From assembly GCA_965261795.1 (NCBI GenBank), contig OZ253476.1:1984001-2048000 (forward strand): a stretch of DNA of 64,000 nucleotides, written 5' to 3'. The notes beneath the pieces were generated by a model. It was not told where the DNA came from, made no database searches, and worked only from the letters and a program-made list of their open reading frames with translations. Positions 16,609 to 25,393 of this stretch are shown here, one piece after another. The number at the start of each line of letters is the position of its first letter. The stretch's first letter is position 1. The translations under genes and the position numbers were made by a program. Origin of the DNA: CBDCFV01 sp965261795 (GTDB taxonomy: Bacteria; Chloroflexota; Dehalococcoidia; Lucifugimonadales; UBA3495).

Positions 16609-17742
16609 ATGAAGTTCGGTCTTTTTTATCAAATCCAGGTGCCCAAGCCTTGGTCGGAGGAGACGGAGGCGCGACGGTTCTGGGAAGCGTTGGACCAGAT
16701 CGTATTCGCCGAGGAAATGGGGTTCGACAGCGTCTGGTTTTCGGAGCACCATTTCCGCCCGGTGTGGTCCCACAACAGCGCACCGGACCTTACCTTGGCG
16801 GCTGCCAGCCAGCGAACGTCCCGGATACGCTTGGGCATCGGCGTGGTGCTGGCTCCGATCCACCACCCGCTGCACACGGCGCAAAGAATGGCGACGCTGG
16901 ATATTCTGAGCAGGGGCCGGGTGGACGTTGGAATAGGACGCACGGGCTATCCATACCAACTCACGCCCTACGGCACAGACCTGGAGGACACCAGGCCGAT
17001 ATGGGAGGAGTTCGCTAACGTTCTGCCGAGAATCTGGACGGAGGAGGTAATTTCCTATGACGGAGAGTACTTCCAGATACCGCCGCGCGAGGTGCTGCCC
17101 AAGCCGTTGCAGAAGCCTCACCCGCCGTTGTGGTCCGCCTGCGCCAGCGACAGCACCACCAAGCGGGCCGGAGAGTTGGGCTTGGGAGCGTTGGTAGGCA
17201 GCGAGGGCGGACTGGAGAAAGTCCGCGACACGGTGCAGCTATACCAGGACTCGTTGAAAAAAGCCCAGCCGTCAGCGGGAATGGTCAACAACCAAGCGGC
17301 GTTGATGACCGCCGGGTATTGCCATGAAGACCCCAAAATGGTCGAGTCCCGGGGCTCCGAGCTGGTCCAGTGGTACATGGACCAGCAGCGGGAGCGGGCC
17401 CGGCTGGTGTGGCGCGGAGTAGACCCGTCGACGGTGCCGCCGGACTACCAGGGGTACTACGAAAGGGACATGACCCTGGCGGCCGGCCCTTATCCCGACG
17501 ACGCCAAGGCGGAGGACAGGATCAAACAGGGGAGAGCCTTCTGGGTGGGGACGCCGGAGCAGTGCATCCAGTTCGCGGAGGAGTACGAGGCCATGGGCAT
17601 CGACCAGATATTCTCCTTGTCCGCAATAGGTCCGGCGTCCCACGAAGAAACTATGAACACCATCCGTATGATCGGGAAGCATGTTATTCCCCACTTCCGG
17701 GAAAAAGAGAAGCGGCAGGCGGCGGCAGCGGCGGCGATATAA
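16609..17742 (+). CDS. LLM-class flavin-dependent oxidoreductase
   Basis: Luciferase-like monooxygenase of 377 residues. Signature stretches are FDSVWFSEHHF near residue 42-52, VVLAPIHHPLHTAQRMATLD and SRGRVDVGIGRTGYP, as in bacterial luciferase alpha relatives. It would use reduced FMN (or F420) to oxygenate an organic substrate; which one is unknown. ATG 16609 follows GAGAGG and a good promoter. A second, distinct luciferase-like gene follows after 28 bases, so the two form an operon. Confidence 0.9.
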   Translation: MKFGLFYQIQVPKPWSEETEARRFWEALDQIVFAEEMGFDSVWFSEHHFRPVWSHNSAPDLTLAAASQRTSRIRLGIGVVLAPIHHPLHTAQRMATLDILSRGRVDVGIGRTGYPYQLTPYGTDLEDTRPIWEEFANVLPRIWTEEVISYDGEYFQIPPREVLPKPLQKPHPPLWSACASDSTTKRAGELGLGALVGSEGGLEKVRDTVQLYQDSLKKAQPSAGMVNNQAALMTAGYCHEDPKMVESRGSELVQWYMDQQRERARLVWRGVDPSTVPPDYQGYYERDMTLAAGPYPDDAKAEDRIKQGRAFWVGTPEQCIQFAEEYEAMGIDQIFSLSAIGPASHEETMNTIRMIGKHVIPHFREKEKRQAAAAAAI

Positions 17743-17770
17743 CGGGCGGGCAACATGAAGGAGAACTGAC

Positions 17771-18658
17771 ATGGAGTTAGGGGTAGTTTTTCCACAAACG
17801 GAAATCGGGTCCGACCCCATCGCGGTAAGGGACTACGCGCAAGCAGCAGAGCAACTGGGGTATACCCATCTCATCGTGTACGACCACGTCCTGGGGGCGG
17901 ACACGAGCCGCCATGAGAACTGGCAGGGCGGCTATACGTTGGAAAGCATGTTCCACGAGCCGTTCGTGCTGTTCGGGTACTTGGCCGGGTTCACGTCCAA
18001 GATCGAATTGGTCACGGCGGTGCTCATCCTGGGGCAGCGCCAGACCGCGTTGGTTGCCAAGCAAGCGGCGGAGGTGGACGTTCTGTCCGGGGGACGGCTG
18101 AGGCTTGGCATCGGAGTGGGCTGGAACCAGGTGGAGTACGAGGCATTGGGAGAGAACTTCAATGACCGGGGCAGACGCAGTGAAGAGCAGATCGAGTTGC
18201 TGCGGGCGCTCTGGACCAATGAGGTCGTTGATTTTCATGGCCGATGGAACAACGTTGCCCACGCCGGTATCAGCCCGTTGCCGGTACAACGACCCATTCC
18301 CGTCTGGCTGGGGGCCGGAGGTCGGGCAAGCCCGATTCCCAGCGACCGGGTGTTGCGGCGGGTGGGGCGCTTGGCCGACGGCTGGTTTCCCCAGTTCCAA
18401 TGGGGCGAGGAAGGGAAGGCGGCCATTGCCAAGGTGCACGAGGCCGCACGGCAAGCAGGCCGGGACCCATCCGCCATAGGACTGGAGCCCCGGATCAACT
18501 TCTCCGACGGGAACCCGGAGTTCTGGCAGGAACAAGCCACCATCTGGCGGGACGCCGGGGCGACCCACTTTGGGGTCAACACCATGCGCGGCGGGTTGGA
18601 AACACCACAGCAGCATATTGACGCAATCCAGCAGTTCATGGAGGTAGTGGGGGGATAG
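17771..18658 (+). CDS. LLM-class oxidoreductase, probably F420-dependent
   Basis: A 295-residue luciferase-like protein of the TIGR03619-like group, related to the protein at 9659. It starts MELGVVFPQTEIGSDP and has THLIVYDHVLGAD, VDVLSGGRLRLGIGVGWN and IPVWLGAGG. ATG 17771 follows AAGGAG. It is cotranscribed with the flavin-dependent enzyme just upstream. Joint action on one substrate is possible but not shown. Confidence 0.88.
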   Translation: MELGVVFPQTEIGSDPIAVRDYAQAAEQLGYTHLIVYDHVLGADTSRHENWQGGYTLESMFHEPFVLFGYLAGFTSKIELVTAVLILGQRQTALVAKQAAEVDVLSGGRLRLGIGVGWNQVEYEALGENFNDRGRRSEEQIELLRALWTNEVVDFHGRWNNVAHAGISPLPVQRPIPVWLGAGGRASPIPSDRVLRRVGRLADGWFPQFQWGEEGKAAIAKVHEAARQAGRDPSAIGLEPRINFSDGNPEFWQEQATIWRDAGATHFGVNTMRGGLETPQQHIDAIQQFMEVVGG

Positions 18659-18757
18659 CCCGGGTCCGGGTACGGCCGCAGACGGACTACAATAGAGTTA
18701 ATGTTTCGCTGTGGCGAATCTGCCTTTGGCACGATGCTTCTGCAAAGGACAACGGGC

Positions 18758-19555
18758 ATGACCACAACAGGATGCGACCCCCGGGCGCTCCAAGTCGCCC
18801 GGGAACTACACCAAGCCGAGCAGCCGGAGATAACCATTCTCTTCGGGTCGAGAGCTCGGGGCGACTATGAGGAAGGCCGCTCGGACATTGACATCCTGTT
18901 AATCAGGGACAATCTACCGACCTTGGAACAGGAAACCGTCATTGAACAAAACGCGGAAGAGCTGACGCAATCCCTGTACGGTTGGAAGGTGCCGGTGCAA
19001 ACCGTTTGGTATACGAGCCGCGAGTTTGACCAAATGCGCCGCACTGTCAACCATGTTATAGCCCGTGCCTTAAAGGACGGAATAATCATGCCGAGCGACC
19101 CGGAGGACTACGGCAACCGTTATAGTGACGATGAGCAGGACCACAGCCAAGAATGGACGATAACCGGCGAAAGCTGCCGCCACGCGGAAAACCACCTTGT
19201 AATGTTTGACTTGATTATCGACTCCGGAAGAGCGGGCATGGACGACATGATGGGCCAGCAAGCTCATCAAGCCTTGGAACACGCGATGAAGGGTCTTATC
19301 TCGGCCCGCGGGTGGCAGTACAAGACGACTCATAATCTGAACGAACTGGTGGGACAGATACGCCGGGCAGACCCGGCATTCCGATTCAAGCTGACCATCA
19401 ACGGGGAAATCTACAATCAGTACGTCGGCAGCGACGAGTACGAACGCACCGATAACCTCCTCACCAGCATTCCCAACTTCTACGTGACTACAAAATCGGA
19501 CGTACAGTTACTGCTGGACCGGACCAATCAAGTTCAAGACGACAAATCAAGATAG
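18758..19555 (+). CDS. MNT-HEPN fusion protein (nucleotidyltransferase plus HEPN)
   Basis: A 265-residue two-domain protein. Residues 1-110 form a minimal nucleotidyltransferase with GSRARGDY at 30-37 and the metal acids D43 and D45 (SDIDILL). Residues about 150-262 form a HEPN domain (ALEHAMKGLISARGW, then KTTHNLNELVGQIRR). In separate form these are a toxin-antitoxin pair in which MNT adds AMP to the HEPN RNase; here both are in one chain. ATG 18758, with AAAGGA upstream, is preferred to ATG 18701. The canonical RX4-6H of active HEPN RNases is not clear, so the domain may be non-nucleolytic. Confidence 0.8.
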   Translation: MTTTGCDPRALQVARELHQAEQPEITILFGSRARGDYEEGRSDIDILLIRDNLPTLEQETVIEQNAEELTQSLYGWKVPVQTVWYTSREFDQMRRTVNHVIARALKDGIIMPSDPEDYGNRYSDDEQDHSQEWTITGESCRHAENHLVMFDLIIDSGRAGMDDMMGQQAHQALEHAMKGLISARGWQYKTTHNLNELVGQIRRADPAFRFKLTINGEIYNQYVGSDEYERTDNLLTSIPNFYVTTKSDVQLLLDRTNQVQDDKSR

Positions 19556-19566
19556 GAATGGGACGT

Positions 19567-19733
19567 GGGTTCACGCTGTGAACGGGTGTGATTAAAAGTA
19601 GTTGGAATATCAAGGATGGTATATCCGCCATGGTGGGAGTCCTCGATATGGGATATGGCGGACGGGACGCCCGCGCTCCCATCTGACCAACCAGTTTTGG
19701 TCACACCCGCTGTGAACACTTGATTTGATAAAT
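19567..19733 (+). repeat. MITE-like inverted-repeat element, about 170 bp
   Basis: The ends share CGGGTGTGA..AAAA...GTTGG on the left (from about 19578) and its reverse complement on the right (about 19684-19715), flanked by GTGAAC/GTTCAC-like bases. A second inner complementarity pairs ATATCCGCCAT with ATATGGCGGA. No protein is encoded; the small frames here are not supported. Confidence 0.55.
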
Positions 19734-19805
19734 GGACGCGGCGGGCGGTTAAACCGGGGCGGGACCGCCGAACCTGATTCTGCAACGGCAACAAGGAGGC
19801 GGGTT

Positions 19806-20675
19806 ATGGCGCTTCAGGTGGACCACCGGACAGCGGTGGTAAACGGCATAAACATCCACTACGTCATCCAAGGTGAAGGCTTCCCCGTAATGTTGTTGCA
19901 CGGGTGGCCGGAGTTCTGGTACAGCTGGCGGGAGCAGATTCCCGTACTGTCGGAACGGGTCCAGGTCATCGTGCCCGACATGCGAGGGTTCGGGTATTCG
20001 GACAAGCCCGCTTCAGGCTACGATACCCGCACCGCGGCTTCGGACATGTATGAACTGGCCCGGCACCTCGGCCACGAGCAGGTGGCAATCGTGGCCCACG
20101 ACATCGGCGTGAGGGTGGCGTTCCGTTTCGCGTTGGACCACGAAGGAGCGGTGCAGCGCTTGGCCTTTCTGGACTCGACTCCGCCCATGGAGCAGCTGGG
20201 TCCGCAGGAGCCGGCGGTGGTGAGAGAGCGATGGCATTCCTACTTCCACCAGCAGTTCGACCTGCCGGAGAAGCTCATCGAGGGGCGCGAGGAGGTCTAC
20301 CTGCGCCATATTTTCCGTGACTGGACCATCAACAAGTACCCGCCCAGCCCCGAAGAGGTGGCGGAATACGTGCGGGCCTACTCCCAGCCGGGAGCGTTGC
20401 GGGGAGGATTCAGCTACTACCGGGCGGCGGCCTACCAGGACCCGGCGGACTGGCGGGCCGACGCCGACAGGCAACTGCCCACGCCGGCGCTTTTCCTTTA
20501 CGGCGCCCGGCGCGCCCGGACGGCCGAGGCCGCCGGAGCGGGGCCGATAAGCGAGGCTTGGAGCAAAATCTTCCCCAACTCCCGCTCTAAAGACTTGGGC
20601 AACTACGGCCACTTTCTGCAATGGGAGTGCCCCGCGGAGGTTAACCGGGAACTGCTGGCCTTCCTCAGCGAGTAA
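19806..20675 (+). CDS. Alpha/beta hydrolase, epoxide hydrolase/haloalkane dehalogenase type
   Basis: A 289-residue hydrolase. The oxyanion motif is LLHGWPEFWYSW and the nucleophile elbow is IVAHDIGVRVAF with aspartate instead of serine, which points to epoxide hydrolases and dehalogenases rather than esterases. The catalytic His is in NYGHFLQWECP. ATG 19806 is preceded by AAGGAGG. The aspartate nucleophile makes the subclass fairly secure; epoxide versus halide chemistry cannot be separated here. Confidence 0.88.
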   Translation: MALQVDHRTAVVNGINIHYVIQGEGFPVMLLHGWPEFWYSWREQIPVLSERVQVIVPDMRGFGYSDKPASGYDTRTAASDMYELARHLGHEQVAIVAHDIGVRVAFRFALDHEGAVQRLAFLDSTPPMEQLGPQEPAVVRERWHSYFHQQFDLPEKLIEGREEVYLRHIFRDWTINKYPPSPEEVAEYVRAYSQPGALRGGFSYYRAAAYQDPADWRADADRQLPTPALFLYGARRARTAEAAGAGPISEAWSKIFPNSRSKDLGNYGHFLQWECPAEVNRELLAFLSE

Positions 20676-20761
20676 CCGCCGTTAGTCCTTGAGTCGCCTC
20701 TCGTAGCGGCCCCCCCGCTACAGGCGGGGTCTGCCTTTAGACGACATTGCAGGAATCACCA

Positions 20762-21274
20762 GTGAATTTGGCTTGGTGGGACGGGCTTCATGGGTCCTTG
20801 GAGGTCCCGGCCATGGCCAGGCTGCTCTCTTTGCCAATTGGCAAGCGGGTGCTGTTGTTGGGATGCGGGGGCGGGGTCGCGTTGCCGGCCTTGGCGAGAC
20901 ACTGCAAGCCCAAGACGCTGGTAGGGATCGACATCTCAAGGGACGCGCTTGACGAGGCGGCGGCTCTGCTTGGAAAAGAGCAAGCCGCCGCCGGTTTGGT
21001 CCACGCCGACGCCCACCGGATGCCATTCGCCGATGGGGCGTTCGACGTGGTAGTCGACTTCGGACTTTGTTACCAAGCCGGAAATGCTGCCCAAGTCCTC
21101 CAAGAAATAGCCCGGGTCCTTAAAACTGGCGGAATGTTAGCGCATGAAACGCCCTTGGCCCAGTTGTTGGCCCACCCACTGTACTCTCTCAGGCATGGGC
21201 TGTCGGCCGTTGGCAGCCCGGACCTCGTTCCGCGGCGAAACGCCCTGCTGTGGGCGGTCCGCACGAAAGTTTGA
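20762..21274 (+). CDS. SAM-dependent methyltransferase (class I, small)
   Basis: A 170-residue Rossmann-fold methyltransferase. Motif I is VLLLGCGGGVALPAL, the acidic end of strand 2 is VGIDIS, and the post-motif is HADAHRMPFADGAFDVVV. GTG 20762 with GCAGGAA upstream is chosen; a TTG five codons earlier is also open. It lacks the long C-terminal domain of substrate-specific enzymes. Substrate unknown. Confidence 0.8.
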   Translation: MNLAWWDGLHGSLEVPAMARLLSLPIGKRVLLLGCGGGVALPALARHCKPKTLVGIDISRDALDEAAALLGKEQAAAGLVHADAHRMPFADGAFDVVVDFGLCYQAGNAAQVLQEIARVLKTGGMLAHETPLAQLLAHPLYSLRHGLSAVGSPDLVPRRNALLWAVRTKV

Positions 21275-21383
21275 ACTCTTACGATGGAGGGATTTTGTTG
21301 ACCGTTGGCGGCAACCGTGTTTAGCTTGCCGCCGAGTTAACAAGCTTAAGTCTCAAGTTGGTGGCCGGAGGAGAGTGGGAGCA

Positions 21384-22004
21384 ATGAAATTAAAGATACA
21401 TAATCCCCGCATACTTGTGGTGTTGCTCCTGATGATCGGGGCCTTGGCTACTTCAGCGATACTACTGGCAAATCAAGAGGACGACGAATTTCCGACCAAG
21501 TCGTTGTCTATACCCACGGCTCCCATTGCAAATTCCATCTCTGACCAATACCAGAAAGAGGCGATAAATGTGGTGAAAGATTCGGGAGTAGTGGAAACCA
21601 TCAACGGTGACCAAGAATGGAAAGCCACTCGAGTCCTTCCGACCAAGTTAGCGGGAACTGAAGCTGTCGCCGTAAATGTAACGTGGAGCAATCCGGTAGA
21701 GAGCACCGGGCCGTGGTCTGTGTTGCACTGCAGCAATACGCTGAAAGCATTCACAACAGCGCCTTGGAGGCAGGTGAAGAGACTTGAGGTGACAGTGAAC
21801 ATGAAAACTAGGTCTGTGGTCGGCCTCGCGGTCATAAGTGAAAAAGAAGAAGATGTTCCGCTGCCAGTTATGGAAAGTCTGGACGCCGATGACAAGGTCA
21901 AGCTATTAGACGTGAAGACTGGGGATATAGTATATGAGGGCCCCGTTTCCGGTGCCCCCCGGTTGGAAGAAGTGTGTGCGGAAGGCACCTACTACCGTGA
22001 CTAG
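21384..22004 (+). CDS. Unknown membrane-anchored protein, cassette family member 1
   Basis: A 206-residue protein I do not recognise. Residues 10-29 are a single hydrophobic helix (VVLLLMIGALATSAILLAN) acting as signal or anchor, so the rest is extracytoplasmic. It is clearly homologous to the protein at 25394: both have VVxxSGVVE.xNG.Q.WE, then VxVTW...V.S.GPW..xHC..T.KA, and both end in C....YYRD. Two conserved cysteines suggest a disulfide. ATG 21384 has a GGAGGAGAGTGGGAG leader. It is the first gene of a dense rightward run to 26011. Confidence 0.75.
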   Translation: MKLKIHNPRILVVLLLMIGALATSAILLANQEDDEFPTKSLSIPTAPIANSISDQYQKEAINVVKDSGVVETINGDQEWKATRVLPTKLAGTEAVAVNVTWSNPVESTGPWSVLHCSNTLKAFTTAPWRQVKRLEVTVNMKTRSVVGLAVISEKEEDVPLPVMESLDADDKVKLLDVKTGDIVYEGPVSGAPRLEEVCAEGTYYRD

Positions 22005-22022
22005 ATACCGGATGGTTGCGTT

Positions 22023-23183
22023 ATGAACCCCAACGGCTCAGTTGATAAGTCCCCATCACGCATCAGCAAGGAGGTTGAAACCGTCGTCATGCGATGCTTG
22101 GAAATTGTACGGTTACCCATATTGGCGCTCCTCGTCCTCGCGGCGTTGCTATATCTGGCAACGTCCGTTATTAGCCTCTTTACCGCCGTAGCCGTGTCCA
22201 ACGCCGGTACAGCGCCCACGGGGACCTTCCATGCGGTGCAAATTGGAGATATCCACGAGAATAACAACCCGGATTACGTCTATAACTGGGACTTCAATAG
22301 TCGTAACAGGACGAGCGACAATGTTGATTGGGGAATGAGATTCCTGTTCGCCGGTCAGTATGTAACCGTTGACTACGTCAAAGACCGGCTTGATGACGCC
22401 GGCAACGATCCGTCAATTACTCCTGACATATCCTCATCCGGATGGGACCAGGATGCGTTCTTGGGCGACGGTCCGCAGCAGACCGGAAGCAACTGGACTA
22501 GTGACGATGGCATAAAGAATTGGCCGGGATGTATGCCGAACTGGGGCCACATGCGAGTTTACGCCCGGGGACAGGACCACAATTTCCACCCCGCCCTGGG
22601 GAACTACGTAGTGGCTTCCACTCACGTTGACACAGAAAGCGATGGCTGGGACGTTTTTTCGTGCAGAAAACAGTATAGGAGTTATGAGTCCGACGAGAGT
22701 GATTGGCGGACCCGCATAAGCAATCATCTGTTGGGGCTTCCATACAAATGGAGCATCGGTGCAAGTTTCAATTGGCGCAACGCGTCCGGCCCAAACACGG
22801 AATACGTATACCTTAGCCGTAACCCTAATAATCACCACTACCAGAGCGACGGCCATGGCACGGTTATTAACGTGAGGCATAACTACCCTCCGCAGTTCCA
22901 GAGTGCCCATTACAACTTTCAGGTGAACGAAAGTCAGGGGGCCGGGACTGTCGTGGGCACGGTTTCCGCTACCGATCCGAATACAGGCGATACATTGTCA
23001 TACACTATCGTGACGGGGAATAGCGAAGGCAAATTCACCATCGCCGCCGGCACCGGAGAGATTACCGTCGCGGGCCCCTTGGACCCCGCGGTAATCTGGA
23101 GGATGGAGTATACGCTGGTGGTACGGGTCAGCGACCAATACAACGCCAGTGATGATGTTGTGGTGACAATCAGGGTGATTTAG
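22023..23183 (+). CDS. Unknown surface protein with C-terminal cadherin-like repeat
   Basis: A 386-residue protein. A transmembrane helix at about 28-57 follows a cytoplasmic N-terminus. Residues about 70-290 are an unrecognised Trp/Asn/Asp-rich domain with several Cys. Residues about 295-386 form a cadherin-type beta-sandwich (FQVNESQGAGTVVGTVSATD, GKFTIAAGTGEITV, YTLVVRVSDQ) with the calcium-binding style acidic motifs of that fold. ATG 22023 begins 18 bases after the previous stop. Probable cell-surface adhesion or binding protein in a cassette. Confidence 0.75.
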   Translation: MNPNGSVDKSPSRISKEVETVVMRCLEIVRLPILALLVLAALLYLATSVISLFTAVAVSNAGTAPTGTFHAVQIGDIHENNNPDYVYNWDFNSRNRTSDNVDWGMRFLFAGQYVTVDYVKDRLDDAGNDPSITPDISSSGWDQDAFLGDGPQQTGSNWTSDDGIKNWPGCMPNWGHMRVYARGQDHNFHPALGNYVVASTHVDTESDGWDVFSCRKQYRSYESDESDWRTRISNHLLGLPYKWSIGASFNWRNASGPNTEYVYLSRNPNNHHYQSDGHGTVINVRHNYPPQFQSAHYNFQVNESQGAGTVVGTVSATDPNTGDTLSYTIVTGNSEGKFTIAAGTGEITVAGPLDPAVIWRMEYTLVVRVSDQYNASDDVVVTIRVI

Positions 23184-23197
23184 ACTTGGCGGCGGAT

Positions 23198-24259
23198 ATG
23201 ACCCGGCAACTTAATTCAATGGCTATTTCCGATGCCATAAGAGCGGGCGCTACTTTGGCGCTTTGTTCCGCCGTGGTGGTCCTGCTGGGGTTATTGGCCG
23301 GATGCCGAACGCCCCCTGTAGAAGATCCGCTGCCTGTGCTCGACGGCCCGGGGCGGGTGTCCTTCGAGTCCCTGGGTTGGACCGAGGATGCTCTGATCAC
23401 AAGCGGCTCGAACAACGCCAAGGTCCGTTTCCTGCTGCCCGACGATGCGGCCCAAGCAAAACCCCTGTGGTACGGCGCCCGCATCGCCTACGAGTGGACT
23501 GGCAATCCCGGAGCGGCCGGTTCGGGCGGGGAGGTGGGAGACCATGCTTTGCTCGTGGGGAGCTGGAATGGGCACGGGTTTTACCAACTGCAGCTGAAGA
23601 CCTTGTCGGATCTGGACGGCGGCTACCGGTGGTCGATGGTGGACATGGTCAACGGCGGCAGCCACGGGTACGAGACCACCCCGACCTTCGCCGCCGCTTC
23701 CACTAATTTCGCTATGTACAAGGCGGTCCGTCCGGGATGGAACGAGGTCTTCATCCACCCGTTTCTCTTCGACGCCGGCAACAAGGACGTCAGGATCGTT
23801 GTCAAGAAAGAGTCCGAGATCATCGCCACGTCCTGGCAACGCCCTTCCTTCAAGGCGAAGGCGGTTGCGGAAGTCAAGGACGACGCTATACACCTAAAGC
23901 TCGACGGCGAGAACCAGGGATGGGGCGCGCCGGGCTTGACGGTGCGAGCTGAAGTCTTCCGTGAGGATGGCAGGAGGCGCGTGCATACTTGGGGCCAAGG
24001 GCCGCTGGAACCGCTGGGTCCGGTGAAGTTTGAACAAACCATCCCCAACAAGCACGAGTCGCCCGTTGTCAGCATAGTTATGAGTCTCGACTGGGGGTCC
24101 GGACGCCAGCCGTACTTGGCTTGGCCGGAGGAGCCTGAGCCGCCTTGGTACACTTGGGGCGTATTTCGCTCGTCCATCGGCGCCATGATTGCGCTGGTGG
24201 TGGTGTGGGTGGGAGGTCCGATGTTGTTCGGGGCTATACGAGAGACCCGCCGGGGTTGA
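23198..24259 (+). CDS. Unknown lipoprotein with C-terminal membrane helix
   Basis: A protein of about 353 residues. The N-terminus has a hydrophobic segment ending LLGLLAGC, a good lipobox. The central 250 residues are Trp/Gly-rich and look beta-structured (YGARIAYEWTGNPG, GHGFYQLQLKTL). The C-terminus holds a second hydrophobic helix (GAMIALVVVWVGGPMLFG) followed by RETRRG. ATG 23198 lies 14 bases after the previous stop; TTG 23186 is an alternative. A lipid anchor and a membrane helix at opposite ends is unusual. Not recognised. Confidence 0.7.
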   Translation: MTRQLNSMAISDAIRAGATLALCSAVVVLLGLLAGCRTPPVEDPLPVLDGPGRVSFESLGWTEDALITSGSNNAKVRFLLPDDAAQAKPLWYGARIAYEWTGNPGAAGSGGEVGDHALLVGSWNGHGFYQLQLKTLSDLDGGYRWSMVDMVNGGSHGYETTPTFAAASTNFAMYKAVRPGWNEVFIHPFLFDAGNKDVRIVVKKESEIIATSWQRPSFKAKAVAEVKDDAIHLKLDGENQGWGAPGLTVRAEVFREDGRRRVHTWGQGPLEPLGPVKFEQTIPNKHESPVVSIVMSLDWGSGRQPYLAWPEEPEPPWYTWGVFRSSIGAMIALVVVWVGGPMLFGAIRETRRG

Positions 24260-24813
24260 AGGCGATTCTAAGCGTCCAAAACGCCTTGGTGGTCTTCATC
24301 GCAATCGCCCTGACCGCCGCCGTGTTGCTGGTGACGGGGCTGGTCCAGCTTCAGCGGAACGCCTTCGACGAAGCCCCGCCCTTTTCCTCAATCTCAGAGT
24401 TCCCGTCCACCGATGAGGCCGATAGGGCAGCCATGACGGAACTTGCCGCCGCATTTCTGGAGTCGGCTGAGTGGAGCGGGAAGGGTATTTCAGCGGAAGG
24501 CTGGAGCTTGGCCGACGTTGCTCCGTTGACCCGCCGCGGTGAACGCATAGGGGTTTACGCCGATATCCGGTTCGAGCGGCAACTGTGGCTCTCAGGACCC
24601 CTGCAATTCATCAGGTGCGGGCAGGATGAGACTTGGGAGGCGCCGAGCGGGGAGTTTACGCTCGGCGGCATCGTCATCTGGCTCTTGGACTGGGAGTCCC
24701 AACCCTATAACGTCCTGCCCCTCAACCGGAACGGAGAACTTCCAAAACTGCGAGACGTGGAGTCGTTCGTTACGGCGCCTGCCGATTGTCCGGGCGCAGT
24801 CGGGGCTTCTTAA
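24256..24813 (+). CDS. Unknown membrane-anchored protein, possible third cassette paralogue
   Basis: A 185-residue protein starting at TTG 24256, which overlaps the previous stop (TTGA), typical of translational coupling. Residues 10-30 form one membrane helix (VVFIAIALTAAVLLVTGLV). The soluble part has SGPLQFIRCG and a C-terminal cysteine (PADCPG) spaced as in the proteins at 21384 and 25394, so it may be a distant relative, which is an inference from pattern rather than clear identity. Upstream ATG-less extension to 24145 lies inside the previous gene and is not used. Confidence 0.6.
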   Translation: MKAILSVQNALVVFIAIALTAAVLLVTGLVQLQRNAFDEAPPFSSISEFPSTDEADRAAMTELAAAFLESAEWSGKGISAEGWSLADVAPLTRRGERIGVYADIRFERQLWLSGPLQFIRCGQDETWEAPSGEFTLGGIVIWLLDWESQPYNVLPLNRNGELPKLRDVESFVTAPADCPGAVGAS

Positions 24814-24825
24814 CCCGCATCTGGA

Positions 24826-24843
24826 CTCCCGCTTTCGCGGGAG
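24826..24843 (+). repeat. Degenerate REP hairpin
   Basis: CTCCCGC (24826-24832) pairs with GCGGGAG (24837-24843), followed by CGACGG. It is a variant of the ATTCCCGCC..GGGAAT family and separates the two halves of the surface-protein cassette. Confidence 0.7.
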
Positions 24844-24868
24844 CGACGGTGGAATGGGGGGCATGTGA

Positions 24869-25390
24869 ATGTTGCAGGTCGCCGGAGGATATAATGGGCA
24901 GCACACTTTGGCAGCGGGAGAGACTGCGTCATGGAGAGCATCGGCAGAGGAGCAAGCCGGTTTGAAGGCGGTCACGACGACTGCGGCTCAGAAGGAGTGC
25001 AGCCGTGACAACCCGGATAATACGGTGAGAGACCATCGGGGACAAGCGTGGGAGTTCCTGGACAAGGGGAGGGAGTACTTGGCTCAGGATGACTTACACC
25101 AAGCGTCCAAGAAGGGCTGGGGCGCGGCAGCCCATATGGTCAAGGCCGTTGCCGAGGCCCAGGGCTGGGATTACAGAAGGCATGACCAATTCCACACCGT
25201 GATTTACCAAGCTATGGCTGTAACGGGCAATAATCAATTGAGGCGGTTGGGGAATGCAGCTAACACCCTTCATAGCAACTATTACCAAAGGAAGTTCCTT
25301 TTGGATGCTGGTGCCATTGGGCAAGGTATTGACGATGTAGAGGAATTGCTTAATGCGCTCCAGCCGCTGACCGATAATGGATACAGCTAA
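24869..25390 (+). CDS. PaREP1/HEPN-like protein
   Basis: Residues from about 53 resemble PaREP1-type HEPN proteins: AWEFLDKGREYLAQDDL, HQASKKGWGAAAHMVKAVAE, GWDYRRHDQF and a C-terminal helix VEELLNALQ. The N-terminal 50 residues have no similarity, and the ATG at 24869 lies close to a REP, so translation may start later; GTG 25025 would give only the domain. A separate short frame with a strong ribosome binding site overlaps the 5' end. It lies in the middle of a surface-protein cassette, three bases before the next gene. Confidence 0.6.
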   Translation: MLQVAGGYNGQHTLAAGETASWRASAEEQAGLKAVTTTAAQKECSRDNPDNTVRDHRGQAWEFLDKGREYLAQDDLHQASKKGWGAAAHMVKAVAEAQGWDYRRHDQFHTVIYQAMAVTGNNQLRRLGNAANTLHSNYYQRKFLLDAGAIGQGIDDVEELLNALQPLTDNGYS

Positions 25391-25393
25391 AGT

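Noticed and set aside
21137..22004. Longer start (21144) for the first cassette protein
   Set aside because: The extra 80 residues overlap the methyltransferase gene and are basic and low in hydrophobicity; ATG 21384 has a good binding site and places the membrane helix at the N-terminus.
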